Below, in pieces: positions 47,598 through 56,742 of a stretch of DNA of 64,000 nt (position 1 is the first letter of the stretch; the number at the start of each line of letters is the position of its first letter). A program made the position numbers and the translations under genes. The notes under the pieces are model-generated. The model was not told the DNA's origin. It worked only from the letters and a program-made list of their open reading frames with translations, and made no database searches. Source of the DNA: an uncultured Micrococcaceae bacterium (GTDB lineage: Bacteria > Actinomycetota > Actinomycetes > Actinomycetales > Micrococcaceae); contig CANNAD010000002.1 in NCBI GenBank assembly GCA_947502645.1, positions 62,001-126,000 of the forward strand, read 5' to 3'.

Positions 47598-48977
47598 GTG
47601 TCGGCCAAAAAGAGCACAACAGCGGAAACTCCAGCTGTCGAGGATGCTGCTGCAGCATCCACCGAAACGGCAAAGAAGTCTCCTGCCCGGAAGTCCTCCG
47701 CCTCTAGGGGCACCAAAAAGTCGACGGCCGCTGCGGCAGCGGTTGAAGGTGCCGATGCGGCAACGTCCGCTGAGCCGGAACAGTCACCAGCAGAAGCGGT
47801 AAAGGCAGAGCCAAAGGCCAAGCGGACGCGCAAGACGGCAGAAAAGCCAGCCAAGACCACCACGAAGCGCACAAAGTCGCCGGACCCGGTGGACGAAGCA
47901 GCAGCAGAGGAAGATCATCCCTCTGACGAAGGATCCGACCAGGACTCACGTATTAGTGCAGAGAAGGCTGCAGCCGTCGCCAGCACAGCGGCTGCGACGG
48001 GCTCCGGCTTCGTCTATTCGGATGCCGATGACGACGACGCCCCGGCCCAGCAGGTCGTCTCCGCTGGCGCTACTGCGGATCCCGTGAAGGATTACCTCAA
48101 GCAAATCGGTAAAGTCGCTCTCCTTAATGCCGAGCAGGAGGTCGACCTGGCGCTTCGTATTGAGGCCGGGTTGTTTGCTGAGGACAAGATCGCCAACGAC
48201 CCGGACATGGATCCGAAGCTAAAGCGCGAGTACCAGCAGATTATTTTTGATGGAAAGCGGGCCAAGAACCACCTGCTTGAAGCCAACCTGCGTCTGGTGG
48301 TTTCACTGGCGAAGCGCTACACCGGTCGTGGCATGCTCTTCCTGGACCTGATCCAGGAAGGTAACCTCGGTCTGATCAGGGCCGTCGAAAAGTTTGACTA
48401 CACCAAGGGCTTCAAGTTCTCCACATACGCAACCTGGTGGATCAGGCAGGCAATCACCCGCGCCATGGCGGACCAGGCCAGGACTATCCGCATTCCGGTG
48501 CACATGGTGGAGGTCATCAACAAGCTGGCACGTGTCCAGCGACAGATGTTGCAGGATCTTGGCCGGGAACCCACACCGGAAGAACTCGCACTTGAGCTGG
48601 ATATGACGCCTGAGAAGGTCGTGGAGGTCCAGAAGTATGGCCGCGAGCCGATCTCACTTCACACCCCGCTTGGTGAAGACGGTGATTCGGAGTTCGGTGA
48701 CCTGATCGAGGATTCCGAAGCCGTGGTGCCGGCCGACGCCGTTAGCTTCACTCTGCTGCAGGAGCAGCTCCACTCGGTGTTGGACACACTTTCGGAGCGG
48801 GAGGCCGGAGTGGTCGCGATGCGTTTTGGTCTGACAGATGGTCAGCCGAAGACGCTGGATGAAATTGGAAAGGTCTACGGGGTCACGCGTGAGCGTATTC
48901 GCCAGATCGAATCCAAGACCATGTCCAAGTTGAGGCATCCGTCGCGTTCGCAGGTTCTGCGGGACTACCTAGACTAG
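47598..48977 (+). CDS. sigA: Primary sigma factor SigA (RpoD/HrdB type)
   Basis: The housekeeping sigma factor. The 459-residue protein has an Ala/Lys/Thr-rich, poorly conserved N-terminus (about 1-155), as in actinobacterial SigA. Region 1.2 follows ([25 protein letters not shown]), then region 2 with [39 protein letters not shown] split over 2.1-2.4, and region 3 ([20 protein letters not shown]). Region 4 has the helix-turn-helix [32 protein letters not shown]. The start is GTG with AAAGG upstream. Another sigma-70 group 2 member is unlikely, given the full-length region 1.2 and the HrdB-type neighbourhood with the topoisomerase genes. Confidence 0.97.
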   Translation: MSAKKSTTAETPAVEDAAAASTETAKKSPARKSSASRGTKKSTAAAAAVEGADAATSAEPEQSPAEAVKAEPKAKRTRKTAEKPAKTTTKRTKSPDPVDEAAAEEDHPSDEGSDQDSRISAEKAAAVASTAAATGSGFVYSDADDDDAPAQQVVSAGATADPVKDYLKQIGKVALLNAEQEVDLALRIEAGLFAEDKIANDPDMDPKLKREYQQIIFDGKRAKNHLLEANLRLVVSLAKRYTGRGMLFLDLIQEGNLGLIRAVEKFDYTKGFKFSTYATWWIRQAITRAMADQARTIRIPVHMVEVINKLARVQRQMLQDLGREPTPEELALELDMTPEKVVEVQKYGREPISLHTPLGEDGDSEFGDLIEDSEAVVPADAVSFTLLQEQLHSVLDTLSEREAGVVAMRFGLTDGQPKTLDEIGKVYGVTRERIRQIESKTMSKLRHPSRSQVLRDYLD

Positions 48978-49013
48978 CCGCCGGCCCCTTCGGGGCTGAC
49001 AAACAGCTTAAAC

Positions 49014-49049
49014 ATGTGTGGCGCGTTCCGAAGGGAACGCGCCACACAT
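49014..49049 (+). terminator. Terminator after sigA
   Basis: A perfect 16-base stem, ATGTGTGGCGCGTTCC facing GGAACGCGCCACACAT, with loop GAAG, followed by CTTTAA. Confidence 0.88.
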
Positions 49050-49091
49050 CTTTAAGAATGACAGTGAGGCCGTGGTCATCCCATCGTCCGA

Positions 49092-49316
49092 CTAATCGTC
49101 GACGGAGACTGGCTCCTTTTCGTGGAGCCGGGCTGTTTCATCCTGCCATTCGGACGTCATGGGACGAAGAGTCGCTTCAACGGTCCTCGCGTGGTGGCCG
49201 CAGAACAACAGCTCCCCGGCGGACGATTCGAGTACTGCCCGAACGTAAGCCTGTGCGCCGCAGCGGTCGCAACGGTCGAGGCTGTTCAGTTCCCGGCTGG
49301 CTACTGCTGTTGTCAT
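49092..49316 (-). CDS. Small zinc-ribbon-like protein (DUF7455 type)
   Basis: A 74-residue protein encoded opposite sigA and parE. From ATG 49316, which has a strong AGGAGGT six bases upstream, it reads MTTAVASRELNSLDRCDRCG at the start. The metal-site pattern is CDRC (residues about 16-19) and CGHH (about 39-42), suggesting one zinc ion. The tail is acidic. A longer frame to 49433 exists but lacks support. The family is widely conserved beside sigA in actinobacteria; no function is established. Binding to RNA polymerase or nucleic acid would be a guess. Confidence 0.85.
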   Translation of the reverse strand: MTTAVASRELNSLDRCDRCGAQAYVRAVLESSAGELLFCGHHARTVEATLRPMTSEWQDETARLHEKEPVSVDD

Positions 49317-49434
49317 GGTGACCTCCTCAAAAATGCTGTTATCCAATACAACCACCTTCGGCCGCGTTTTCTTCGCTTCCACGCAACTCTTTCGCTGTGC
49401 GCGTATCACGTCTGTGTAACGCGGGCGCCCCATC

Positions 49435-49470
49435 GGACCTTCGCGGCACGTCGCGGTTCGGCGAAGGTCC
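49435..49470 (+). repeat. Perfect inverted repeat upstream of parE
   Basis: GGACCTTCGC (49435-49444) faces GCGAAGGTCC (49461-49470), a perfect 10-base dyad with a 16-base spacer that itself holds CGCGG. The right arm ends 21 bases before the parE ATG, and a TATTAA at 49477-49482 could be the -10. It may be an operator; there is no T tract to suggest a terminator. Confidence 0.6.
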
Positions 49471-49491
49471 GTGAGCTATTAATGTGGAGGT

Positions 49492-51600
49492 ATGACTCCT
49501 GGCTCTGAATACAACGCGCGTCACCTCTCCGTTCTGGAAGGATTGGAAGCGGTGCGCAAACGCCCCGGTATGTACATTGGGTCAACGGACTCGCGGGGGC
49601 TGATGCATTGCCTGTGGGAAATCATCGACAATTCGGTCGATGAAGCCCTGGCTGGCCACGGTCAGAGCATCACGGTCATCCTTCATCCTGATGCATCCGT
49701 CGAGATTCACGACGACGGCCGAGGGATCCCGGTGGACCTCGAGCCAAAGACTGGTCTGTCCGGCGTCGAGGTCGTATTCACCAAACTGCACGCGGGAGGC
49801 AAGTTCGGCGGAGGTTCCTACACGGCTTCCGGCGGCCTCCACGGGGTGGGCGCAAGCGTGGTCAACGCCTTGTCTTCGCGCCTCGATGTTCAGGTTGACC
49901 GTGCCAGCAAGACCTACCAGATGTCGTTCCGGCGTGGTGAGCCCGGACGATTCATCGACAAGGGCAAGACTCCGCGACATGACGCAGACTTTGAACCATT
50001 TTTGGACAGCTCCCGGTTGGACGTCGTCGGCAAAGCCAAACGGGGTATCACGGGCACCCGGATCCGATACTGGGCTGACCACCAGATCTTCACTCCTGAC
50101 GCGAAGTTCTCGTATGAAGACCTCCAGGCGCGGGCGAGGCAAACGTCCTTTTTGGTGCCGGGACTGAAATTCACCCTGCGTGATGAGCGGAGGCTGCCGG
50201 GCACACCTGGCGAGCACGAGGTGGTGGAGGAAGTGTTCCAGCATGACGGCGGGATATCGGAGTTCGTCGAGTATCTGGCGGCGGACAGCGCTGTCACGGA
50301 CATCTGGAGACTGCACGGGTCTGGAAAGTTCAAGGAATCAGTTCCTGTGCTGGACGACAGCGGTCACAGCCGCATGACAGAAGTTGAACGTGAATGCGAG
50401 GTTGACGTCGCAGTACGGTGGGGCATCGGTTACGAGACGACCCTGCGCAGCTACGTAAACATCATTGCCACGCCCAAGGGCGGAACTCACCAGACGGGGT
50501 TTGAGCAGGCGTTGCTCAAGACGTTCCGGAAGGTCATCGAGGCCAATGCCAGGAAGCTGAAGGCCGGTAGCGACAAGATCGAGCGCGACGACGTTTTCGC
50601 GGGCCTGACGGCGGTCCTGACGGTTCGTCTGGCGGAACCGCAGTTCGAAGGGCAGACCAAGGAGATCCTCGGAACCTCGGCGGTCCGTTCTATCGTCGCG
50701 CGGATTGTTGAGAAGGAGGTTTTGGCCAAACTGAATTCGACGGCCCGGGCCGATAAGTCTCAATCAGCGCTGCTGCTGGAAAAAGTTGTGGCAGAGATGA
50801 AGTCCCGGATTTCTGCTCGTGTGCACAAGGAGACGCAGCGTCGCAAGAACGCTCTTGAGACCTCGTCGCTGCCGACAAAACTTGCTGATTGCCGTATTGA
50901 CGACAACACGAGATCCGAACTGTTCATCGTGGAGGGAGACAGTGCCCTCGGTACCGCCAAACTCGCGCGGTCTTCGGATTATCAGGCTTTGCTTCCCATC
51001 CGCGGCAAGATCCTGAACGTTCAGAAGGCTTCTGTTGGGGACATGCTTTCCAACGCTGAGTGCGCTGCTTTGATCCAGGTCGTGGGGGCTGGTTCTGGCC
51101 GCAGCTTCCAACTCGAGGCTGCACGGTATGGGAAGGTCATTCTGATGACGGACGCCGATGTTGACGGTGCGCACATCCGGACGCTTCTGCTCACATTGTT
51201 CTTTCGGTACATGAGGCCGCTGGTGGAAGCCGGGCGTGTGTTTGCTGCCGTGCCGCCTCTGCACCGTGTGGTGGCCATCAACCCCGGATCAAAGCCGAAT
51301 GAGACGCTTTACACGTACTCAGAGGCAGAGCTGCACAAGGTCCTGTCCGAGCTGGAGAAGACCGGCCGCCGCTACAAGGAACCGATTCAGCGGTACAAGG
51401 GGCTCGGAGAAATGGATGCCGGGCAGCTCGCTGAAACGACCATGGATCCCCGGCACAGGACGCTTCGCCGCGTTCGGATTCAGGAGGCGGAAGCGGCTGA
51501 GCGGGTCTTTGACTTGCTCATGGGCAGCGATGTCGCGCCTCGTAAGGAATTCATTGTCACCGGCGCGGCCCGTCTCGATCGGGAGCAAATCGACGCGTAG
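49492..51600 (+). CDS. parE: Type IIA topoisomerase B subunit (ParE-like, second GyrB)
   Basis: The ATPase subunit of a type IIA topoisomerase. The 702-residue protein has a GHKL ATPase domain (RPGMYIGSTD, E43 in LWEIIDNSVDEA as catalytic base, DDGRGIPVD, HAGGKFGGGSY, GGLHGVGASVVNALS), a transducer domain, and a TOPRIM domain (FIVEGDSALGTAK with the metal Glu, DADVDGAHIRTLLL with the Asp pair), ending in the YKGLGEMDAGQLAETTMDP motif. A gene beside sigA, with its partner (54171-56666) nearby, is the ParE/ParC or GyrB2/GyrA2 pair of Streptomyces and Micrococcales; the main gyrase pair usually lies at the origin. Decatenation is the likely role. Confidence 0.92.
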   Translation: MTPGSEYNARHLSVLEGLEAVRKRPGMYIGSTDSRGLMHCLWEIIDNSVDEALAGHGQSITVILHPDASVEIHDDGRGIPVDLEPKTGLSGVEVVFTKLHAGGKFGGGSYTASGGLHGVGASVVNALSSRLDVQVDRASKTYQMSFRRGEPGRFIDKGKTPRHDADFEPFLDSSRLDVVGKAKRGITGTRIRYWADHQIFTPDAKFSYEDLQARARQTSFLVPGLKFTLRDERRLPGTPGEHEVVEEVFQHDGGISEFVEYLAADSAVTDIWRLHGSGKFKESVPVLDDSGHSRMTEVERECEVDVAVRWGIGYETTLRSYVNIIATPKGGTHQTGFEQALLKTFRKVIEANARKLKAGSDKIERDDVFAGLTAVLTVRLAEPQFEGQTKEILGTSAVRSIVARIVEKEVLAKLNSTARADKSQSALLLEKVVAEMKSRISARVHKETQRRKNALETSSLPTKLADCRIDDNTRSELFIVEGDSALGTAKLARSSDYQALLPIRGKILNVQKASVGDMLSNAECAALIQVVGAGSGRSFQLEAARYGKVILMTDADVDGAHIRTLLLTLFFRYMRPLVEAGRVFAAVPPLHRVVAINPGSKPNETLYTYSEAELHKVLSELEKTGRRYKEPIQRYKGLGEMDAGQLAETTMDPRHRTLRRVRIQEAEAAERVFDLLMGSDVAPRKEFIVTGAARLDREQIDA

Positions 51601-51637
51601 GTGCCGGCAGCGGCGCAATGGCTAGTGGGAACGCCGG

Positions 51638-52618
51638 TTACCAGAGCCCGGGCGTCAGCAGCAGCACAGCAGGTGCCAGTATCAGGGCCGCGCTTCCGGC
51701 GAGCGCTGCGTAGCGGGCCGTCGCGGAGAGCGGCTTCTGGGGATTCAGCAATCGCCGGAGCCGTCCCGCGGTGCTTTCGATCTCGGGCGCGGAATCGGGG
51801 TCGCGGGCAAGCGCGGACGTGTTGGGCAGATTGTGGACGTCGTCGCGGGCGTCGGCCGAGGGAGGCGCCTGACCGGAAGCTACGATCGCGATCGCCTTGA
51901 CCAGTGATTCTCTGTCGATACGGACGAGGGCAGCATCGTCGGCGAGCATTTCCACGAGCGAGTTCACGGCAGCGAGAGCGAGTTGCGACGTCGGAAGCCA
52001 GGGGAGCGCGGAGCGCCATGCCGCGAAGGTCCACAGGAGTAGATGATGCCGCTGGCCCAGATGTGCCCGTTCGTGGGCCATGACGGCGTTCAGCTCGTCC
52101 GGTGAGAGCAAGTTCAGAAGGCCGTCCGACAAAACGGTGACGGCGCGTCCACCACCCGGCAGGCAGTATGCGACCGGTACTGGGTGATTGATGACCAGGG
52201 TTCCGGGAGACGCCGCGGAAGGCAGGCTCAACAGATCGAGCCGTGAACGGTGATGACGGCGCTGCCGTTGAATTCGCACATAGGTCAGAAGAAGTGTGAA
52301 AACGAGGTGGGTTCCCAGAAGCCCAGCGCTGCTCAGGGCGAAAACGTGGAGTAATCCCAGCGATTCTGCTGGCCGGTTCTCCATGACGATGTGCCACAGT
52401 TCGGAGCTGGACTGCAGTAGACTTCCGCCGAGCGGCGCGAGGCCGTAGACCAGCAGTGCGCCGATCATGGAAAGCCCGCCGGCGAGCGCAATGGCTTGCC
52501 ACAGAACCATGGCGGTAAAGGGGGATCGCACCGGCCATTGAGATCGGGACAGCAGCACGGGTACGGGCCACGCCAGGAGGACAGCCAGCGCGGCCAGCAG
52601 GAGCGGGACGGCGCTCAT
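51638..52618 (-). CDS. M56/M48-type membrane metallopeptidase
   Basis: A 326-residue membrane protein with about four to five hydrophobic segments and the zinc motif HERAH (HExxH) in NAVMAHERAHLGQRHH on a cytoplasmic loop, as in BlaR1/MecR1-type M56 peptidases. It lacks the C-terminal penicillin-binding sensor domain of BlaR1, so any signal must be sensed differently. It directly abuts the BlaI-type repressor gene (the repressor stop and this ATG are adjacent), and in this family the peptidase usually inactivates its partner repressor. The Pro-rich PVPVAYCLPGG stretch is typical of the actinobacterial group. Confidence 0.88.
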   Translation of the reverse strand: MSAVPLLLAALAVLLAWPVPVLLSRSQWPVRSPFTAMVLWQAIALAGGLSMIGALLVYGLAPLGGSLLQSSSELWHIVMENRPAESLGLLHVFALSSAGLLGTHLVFTLLLTYVRIQRQRRHHRSRLDLLSLPSAASPGTLVINHPVPVAYCLPGGGRAVTVLSDGLLNLLSPDELNAVMAHERAHLGQRHHLLLWTFAAWRSALPWLPTSQLALAAVNSLVEMLADDAALVRIDRESLVKAIAIVASGQAPPSADARDDVHNLPNTSALARDPDSAPEIESTAGRLRRLLNPQKPLSATARYAALAGSAALILAPAVLLLTPGLW

Positions 52619-52996
52619 CTAGGCGCTGGTGCCCCCGAGTAGCTTTCGCAGGGTTTCTGCCTCTGTCTCTGACACGGAGCCGATGAACCGTGTCAGGACG
52701 GCTTCTCGGTCCTGAACGCTGCCCAGGACCTCGTGCATCAGCTCTGCCGTGTGATCGGCGCGGGTGGTGAGCGCGCGATACCGGTGCGGCCGATTCTCGC
52801 GTTCACGTTCAACGAGGTTCTTCTTCTCGAGCCGGGAGAGTACCGTCAGGACGGTTGTAACGGCGAGTTCCTTGCCGCTGGCTCCATCTTGTCCTTGCGC
52901 GGCCAGCTGGTCCCGAAGACTGTTGGCGGTCATGGCGGCGCCGCATTCCCACAGCAAGTTCATGACTGTGCGTTCGAGCTCACCGAGCGTTGCCAT
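52619..52996 (-). CDS. blaI: BlaI/MecI/CopY-family repressor
   Basis: A 125-residue winged-helix repressor: LGELERTVMNLLWECGAAMTANSLRDQL and VTTVLTVLSRLEKKNLVERERENRPHRYRAL form the DNA-binding domain with the recognition helix (TVLTVLSRL), and the C-terminal helices (about 85-120) are for dimer formation. AGAGGA lies five bases before the ATG. The gene is followed directly by the M56 peptidase, as in mycobacterial BlaI-BlaR. A perfect TACA/TGTA-type dyad lies 82-102 bases upstream, the expected autoregulatory operator. No beta-lactamase gene is in the window, so what else it controls is unknown. Confidence 0.93.
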   Translation of the reverse strand: MATLGELERTVMNLLWECGAAMTANSLRDQLAAQGQDGASGKELAVTTVLTVLSRLEKKNLVERERENRPHRYRALTTRADHTAELMHEVLGSVQDREAVLTRFIGSVSETEAETLRKLLGGTSA

Positions 52997-53077
52997 CTAT
53001 ATCCTCTTGTCAATCCTAAGTGCGTTTTGCCCGGCGGAAATGGTCCGCCACGCCCATTTTATCGCGTTTTCGGCACA

Positions 53078-53098
53078 GGTTCTACATGGTGTAGAACC
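53078..53098. promoter_or_regulatory. BlaI-type operator
   Basis: GGTTCTACA and TGTAGAACC form a perfect 9-base inverted repeat with spacer TGG, containing the TACA/TGTA core of BlaI/MecI sites. On the minus strand it covers the -35 position (53079-53084) of a promoter whose -10 would be TAAAAT (53061 down to 53056), so a bound repressor would block blaI transcription. It also lies about 80 bases upstream of the divergent GNAT -10. Confidence 0.78.
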
Positions 53099-53176
53099 AT
53101 GTCTTCCAAAAAAATATTCTGATGACGCCACGTTGGCTGAAAGGGTGGATCTCCTTCCGCTGAAGACGGGAGCGCC

Positions 53177-53191
53177 TAAACTGGCCTCATG
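53177..53191 (+). promoter_or_regulatory. Leaderless -10 of the double-GNAT gene
   Basis: TAAACT (53177-53182) ends six bases before ATG 53189. Confidence 0.6.
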
Positions 53192-54181
53192 ATTCATACC
53201 GGAGGTTTGCACGAAGCTACTGCTGGGAACATTGTGTGGAAGGCGATCGATGTCGCAGACGTCGATCAATGGCTTGCGCTTCTCAAACGCATGGCGGCGG
53301 TCGACAAACCGGACTGGATTGAGGCCCGGGAAGACCTCGAGCATTCCCTGAGCTCCAGTAAAAACAACCCGGAGCTCGATACCGTTTTGGGCGTGGACGC
53401 TGAAGGCGTTGCCAGGGCTTTCGCTCTTGTCACCAGGAACCCGGACTCGGCGCTCCTGCATGGATCCGGCGGCGTGGATCCCCAGTGGCGCGGCCAGGGG
53501 ATCGGTACGGCACTGCTTGAATGGCAGGAGGCCCGCAGTGCAGAACGTCTGGCTGAGGATGGAGTGACGGAGGGACGCCTCAGAACCTACGTGGAGGAAC
53601 GCAACGCAAGCCAGCACTCGCTCTTTGCGGCTGACGGCGGTGAGATAGTGCGCTATTTCACCGAAATGACGCGACCCCTTGGTGAAGAGCTGCCCGATGT
53701 TCCGCTGTCTGAAGGGTTTGAGTTCGTGACGTTCAGCGATGAAATTTCCGACGCGGTTCGCCAGGCGCACAACGATGCGTTCCGGGACCACTGGGGTAGT
53801 GAACCCCGGGATGAGGAATCGTGGCTCTTCACCACATCACACCCCGAATTCAAGCCGACATGGAGTGTCGCTGTGGTTGATACTTCGTCGGGGGAGATCG
53901 CGGCTTACCAGATGGCGAGTTATGATCCAGCATCCGCGGAGCGAGTTGGAGTTCGCGAAGGCTATACGGAGCTGCTGGGCGTACGCAGGCAATGGCGCGG
54001 GCACCGGCTGGCGCCCGCGCTCCTGGCTGAAGCGATGCGTCGGTTTGCTACCGACGGCATGGACAATGCGGGACTTGGTGTGGATACCGAGAACCCATCT
54101 GGAGCCCTTGGCCTGTATGAGCGACTCGGGTACGTCGCCACGCAGCGCTCTCTGGTCTTTGACCGGGTGATTACTGCGTGA
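53189..54181 (+). CDS. Double GNAT-domain acetyltransferase
   Basis: A 330-residue cytoplasmic protein made of two GNAT folds (about 15-155 and 170-328). The acetyl-CoA pyrophosphate loops are recognisable as [13 protein letters not shown] in the first half and [20 protein letters not shown] in the second. The second half ends in [15 protein letters not shown], a typical GNAT substrate-side motif. The layout resembles mycothiol synthase MshD and the wider family of tandem GNATs, but the active-site match is not clear enough to call MshD. It is divergent from blaI and overlaps the 3' end of the convergent parC by 11 bases. Confidence 0.85.
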   Translation: MIHTGGLHEATAGNIVWKAIDVADVDQWLALLKRMAAVDKPDWIEAREDLEHSLSSSKNNPELDTVLGVDAEGVARAFALVTRNPDSALLHGSGGVDPQWRGQGIGTALLEWQEARSAERLAEDGVTEGRLRTYVEERNASQHSLFAADGGEIVRYFTEMTRPLGEELPDVPLSEGFEFVTFSDEISDAVRQAHNDAFRDHWGSEPRDEESWLFTTSHPEFKPTWSVAVVDTSSGEIAAYQMASYDPASAERVGVREGYTELLGVRRQWRGHRLAPALLAEAMRRFATDGMDNAGLGVDTENPSGALGLYERLGYVATQRSLVFDRVITA

Positions 54182-56666
54182 CTTCCGCTGTCGCTGTGTT
54201 CGGTCCGAGAGCTCCGATGGACTGAGACAGCGGTATCCCGGAGCCGTCCCGGCGCCCGTGCTCGGTGGGCAGGGCGCGGGCCACACCGTTTGGGGTGGCT
54301 GCGCGAGCGGGGCCGTGTCCTGCCCACGCGAGGCTGAGTGAGTCCTCGCCCTTGAGGAATCTGTGGGCGCGCACGCCGCCGGTTGCCCGGCCCTTCTCGG
54401 GGTACTCCGCAAGGGCGGTAACTTTGACGGATCCAGGGGCTGTCCCCGGCAACGTCTCGGTCCCGCTGGCGATGGTGACGACAACGGCCTGCTCGTCACC
54501 GGCGGCCACCGACCCGAAATGTACGACGGCGTCGTCGGCGCCCAGCTTGATGCCGGCCACTCCGCCTGCTGTGCGCCCCTGCGGGCGGACCAGCTCGGCC
54601 CGATACTTCAGAAGCCTTGCCTGACGGGTGATGAAAACGAGCTCGTCGTCGTCAGTTGCGGCTGAAACACCAACGATGGAGTCTTTGGGTTTGAGGGTGA
54701 TGACCTCCCACTCATCCTTGTTGAGGGGGTAGTCGGGAGTCACTCTCTTGACGGTTCCCATAACTGTTCCCATCGCCAGCGGGACGGACAACGGCGCCAG
54801 CCCAACGAGCGTTTCACCTCGGTTGAGGGTCAGGAACTCCTTGACCGGAACGCCTCCGGTGAGGTTGGGGAATGAGGACGTTGAGGGGAGTGCAGGCATG
54901 TCCAGAACCTGCAGCCGGATCATGCGTCCGAGAGACGTGACAGCGGCAATCTCGCCTCTGGCGCTGCTCTTGACCAGTGACGTCAGTACGTCATGTTTGA
55001 TCCGTTGCCCGGGCTCGGTCACGCCCTCGATCCCCGTAGTACGGGCGAGTTGGCCTGAGGTGGACAGCAAGACCCAACAGGGATCGTCCGCGATTTCGAG
55101 TGCCAGGGCTGATTTGCCGCCGCCTTTGGGGGAGGGGGTGCTGATCTCTCCGCTGATGGCGGTCGCAGCCTCGGATTCGAGCAGGACGGTACGCCTCGGC
55201 GTACCGTATTTCTCGGCAATGACTGCCAGCTCGTCGGAAACCAGTTCACGGAGCATCGCATCCGAACTGAGAATTGCTGCCAAAGCGTCGATTTCCCGTT
55301 TCAGTTCTTCGCGTTCTTTCTCGAGTTCGATACGCGAGTACTTGGTGAGCTGCCGCAGGCGAAGTTCCAGAATGTGGTTCGCCTGAATGTCCGTGAGGTC
55401 GTAGATGGACATGAGCCGGATACGTGCGGCCGCTGCCTCATCGGAGGACCGGATGATCTGGATGACCTCGTCAATGTCCACGATAGCGATCAGCAAACCC
55501 TCGACAAGGTGTAGCCGTTCGGACTTGCGGCGGTGCCTGAAAGCGGTCCTCCGCTTCACAACGTCCAGCCGATGAGAGGTGTAGACCCTGAGCAGGTCCA
55601 GCAGCCCAAGCGTCCGGGGCTGCCCCTCCACCAGCGCCACGTTGTTGATACCGAAGGAGTCCTCCATGGGCGTGTACCGGTACAGCTGCTGCAGGACAGC
55701 CTGCGGATTGAATCCGTTCTTCAGCTCAATGACCAGACGGAGTCCGTGACTGCGGTCCGTGAGGTCCACAATGTCGGAAATGCCCTGCAGCTTCTTGGAA
55801 GAGACGGCGTCCTTGATCTTCTCGATAACTTTTTCAGGACCGACCATATAGGGGAGCTCGGTGACGACCAGCCCGGTGCGCCTGGCGGTCAGCTGCTCCA
55901 CCTCGACCTTGGCCCGTGTCTTGAAAGACCCACGGCCGTTGGCGTAGGCATCCCTGATGCCGTCCAGACCTACGATGCGACCGCCTGACGGAAGATCCGG
56001 CCCGGGAACGAAACGCATCATGTCCGACAGCTCGGCATCCGGATGAGCGATAAGGTACCGGGCGGCCTCGACAACTTCGCGGAGATTATGCGGGGCCATG
56101 TTGGTGGCCATGCCGACGGCGATTCCGCTGGCGCCGTTGACCAGAAGGTTCGGGAAGGCGGACGGGAGGACTTCCGGTTGGGTCAGTTGATTGTCATAGT
56201 TCGGAACGAAGTCCACCACGTCTTCATCGAGATGGTCCGTCATCGCCAGTGCGGGAGCGGCTAGACGCGCTTCGGTGTAGCGGGGAGCCGCGGGGCCGTC
56301 GTCGAGCGATCCGAAGTTGCCGTGGCCATCGATCAGCGGGAGCCGCAATGCAAAACCCTGGGCCATGCGGACCATCGCATCGTAGATAGCGGTATCGCCG
56401 TGCGGGTGGAGCTTGCCCATGACCTCGCCGACCACACGGGCGCTTTTGACGTGTCCGCGGTCCGGCCGCAGCCCCATGTCCGTCATCATGTAAAGAATGC
56501 GCCGCTGAACGGGTTTCATGCCGTCCCGTGCATCGGGAAGGGCGCGGGAGTAGATCACTGAATAGGCGTACTCCAGGAAGGAATCTTCCATTTCGGACGT
56601 CACATCGACGTCGATGATCTTCTCTGTGTAATCCGTCGGGGGCGGGGTTGCCTGGCGCCTGGCCAT
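54171..56666 (-). CDS. parC: Type IIA topoisomerase A subunit (ParC-like, second GyrA)
   Basis: The DNA-cleaving subunit. The 831-residue protein has the breakage-reunion domain with [21 protein letters not shown], the quinolone-region helix [19 protein letters not shown] (Thr92 at the usual Ser position) and the catalytic Tyr130 in [10 protein letters not shown] long coiled region (about 360-480) follows, then a C-terminal beta-pinwheel with repeated blades; the strict gyrase GyrA-box is not obvious, which fits a decatenase. It is the partner of the B subunit at 49492-51600, with the BlaI-M56 pair and the double-GNAT gene between them. Its 3' end overlaps the GNAT gene by 11 bases. Confidence 0.92.
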   Translation of the reverse strand: MARRQATPPPTDYTEKIIDVDVTSEMEDSFLEYAYSVIYSRALPDARDGMKPVQRRILYMMTDMGLRPDRGHVKSARVVGEVMGKLHPHGDTAIYDAMVRMAQGFALRLPLIDGHGNFGSLDDGPAAPRYTEARLAAPALAMTDHLDEDVVDFVPNYDNQLTQPEVLPSAFPNLLVNGASGIAVGMATNMAPHNLREVVEAARYLIAHPDAELSDMMRFVPGPDLPSGGRIVGLDGIRDAYANGRGSFKTRAKVEVEQLTARRTGLVVTELPYMVGPEKVIEKIKDAVSSKKLQGISDIVDLTDRSHGLRLVIELKNGFNPQAVLQQLYRYTPMEDSFGINNVALVEGQPRTLGLLDLLRVYTSHRLDVVKRRTAFRHRRKSERLHLVEGLLIAIVDIDEVIQIIRSSDEAAAARIRLMSIYDLTDIQANHILELRLRQLTKYSRIELEKEREELKREIDALAAILSSDAMLRELVSDELAVIAEKYGTPRRTVLLESEAATAISGEISTPSPKGGGKSALALEIADDPCWVLLSTSGQLARTTGIEGVTEPGQRIKHDVLTSLVKSSARGEIAAVTSLGRMIRLQVLDMPALPSTSSFPNLTGGVPVKEFLTLNRGETLVGLAPLSVPLAMGTVMGTVKRVTPDYPLNKDEWEVITLKPKDSIVGVSAATDDDELVFITRQARLLKYRAELVRPQGRTAGGVAGIKLGADDAVVHFGSVAAGDEQAVVVTIASGTETLPGTAPGSVKVTALAEYPEKGRATGGVRAHRFLKGEDSLSLAWAGHGPARAATPNGVARALPTEHGRRDGSGIPLSQSIGALGPNTATAEVTQ

Positions 56667-56727
56667 GATAGTTGCGCTGTCCTTACTGATTTCTGGGCGA
56701 TTTCGGACACTGCACCGAGGCAGTGGC

Positions 56728-56742
56728 TACAGTGAGTCTATG
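56728..56742 (+). promoter_or_regulatory. Leaderless -10 of the GNAT/ligase gene
   Basis: TACAGT (56728-56733) ends six bases before ATG 56740. This supports that start over an in-frame ATG at 56665, which is only two bases from the divergent parC start. Confidence 0.65.

Noticed and set aside
47428-47802. A plus-strand frame in the sigA leader, a possible leader peptide
   Set aside because: It overlaps the sigA coding start in another frame, has no Shine-Dalgarno, and its product is unlike any known leader peptide.
51480-52571. A 363-codon minus-strand frame overlapping parE and the M56 gene
   Set aside because: Arg/Ala/Pro-rich composition with no motif; it is in the wrong frame of the M56 gene, which has a proper HExxH motif and membrane segments.
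51638-52996. A beta-lactam resistance cassette
   Set aside because: Only the repressor and the peptidase are present. The peptidase lacks a penicillin-sensing domain and there is no beta-lactamase or PBP2a gene.
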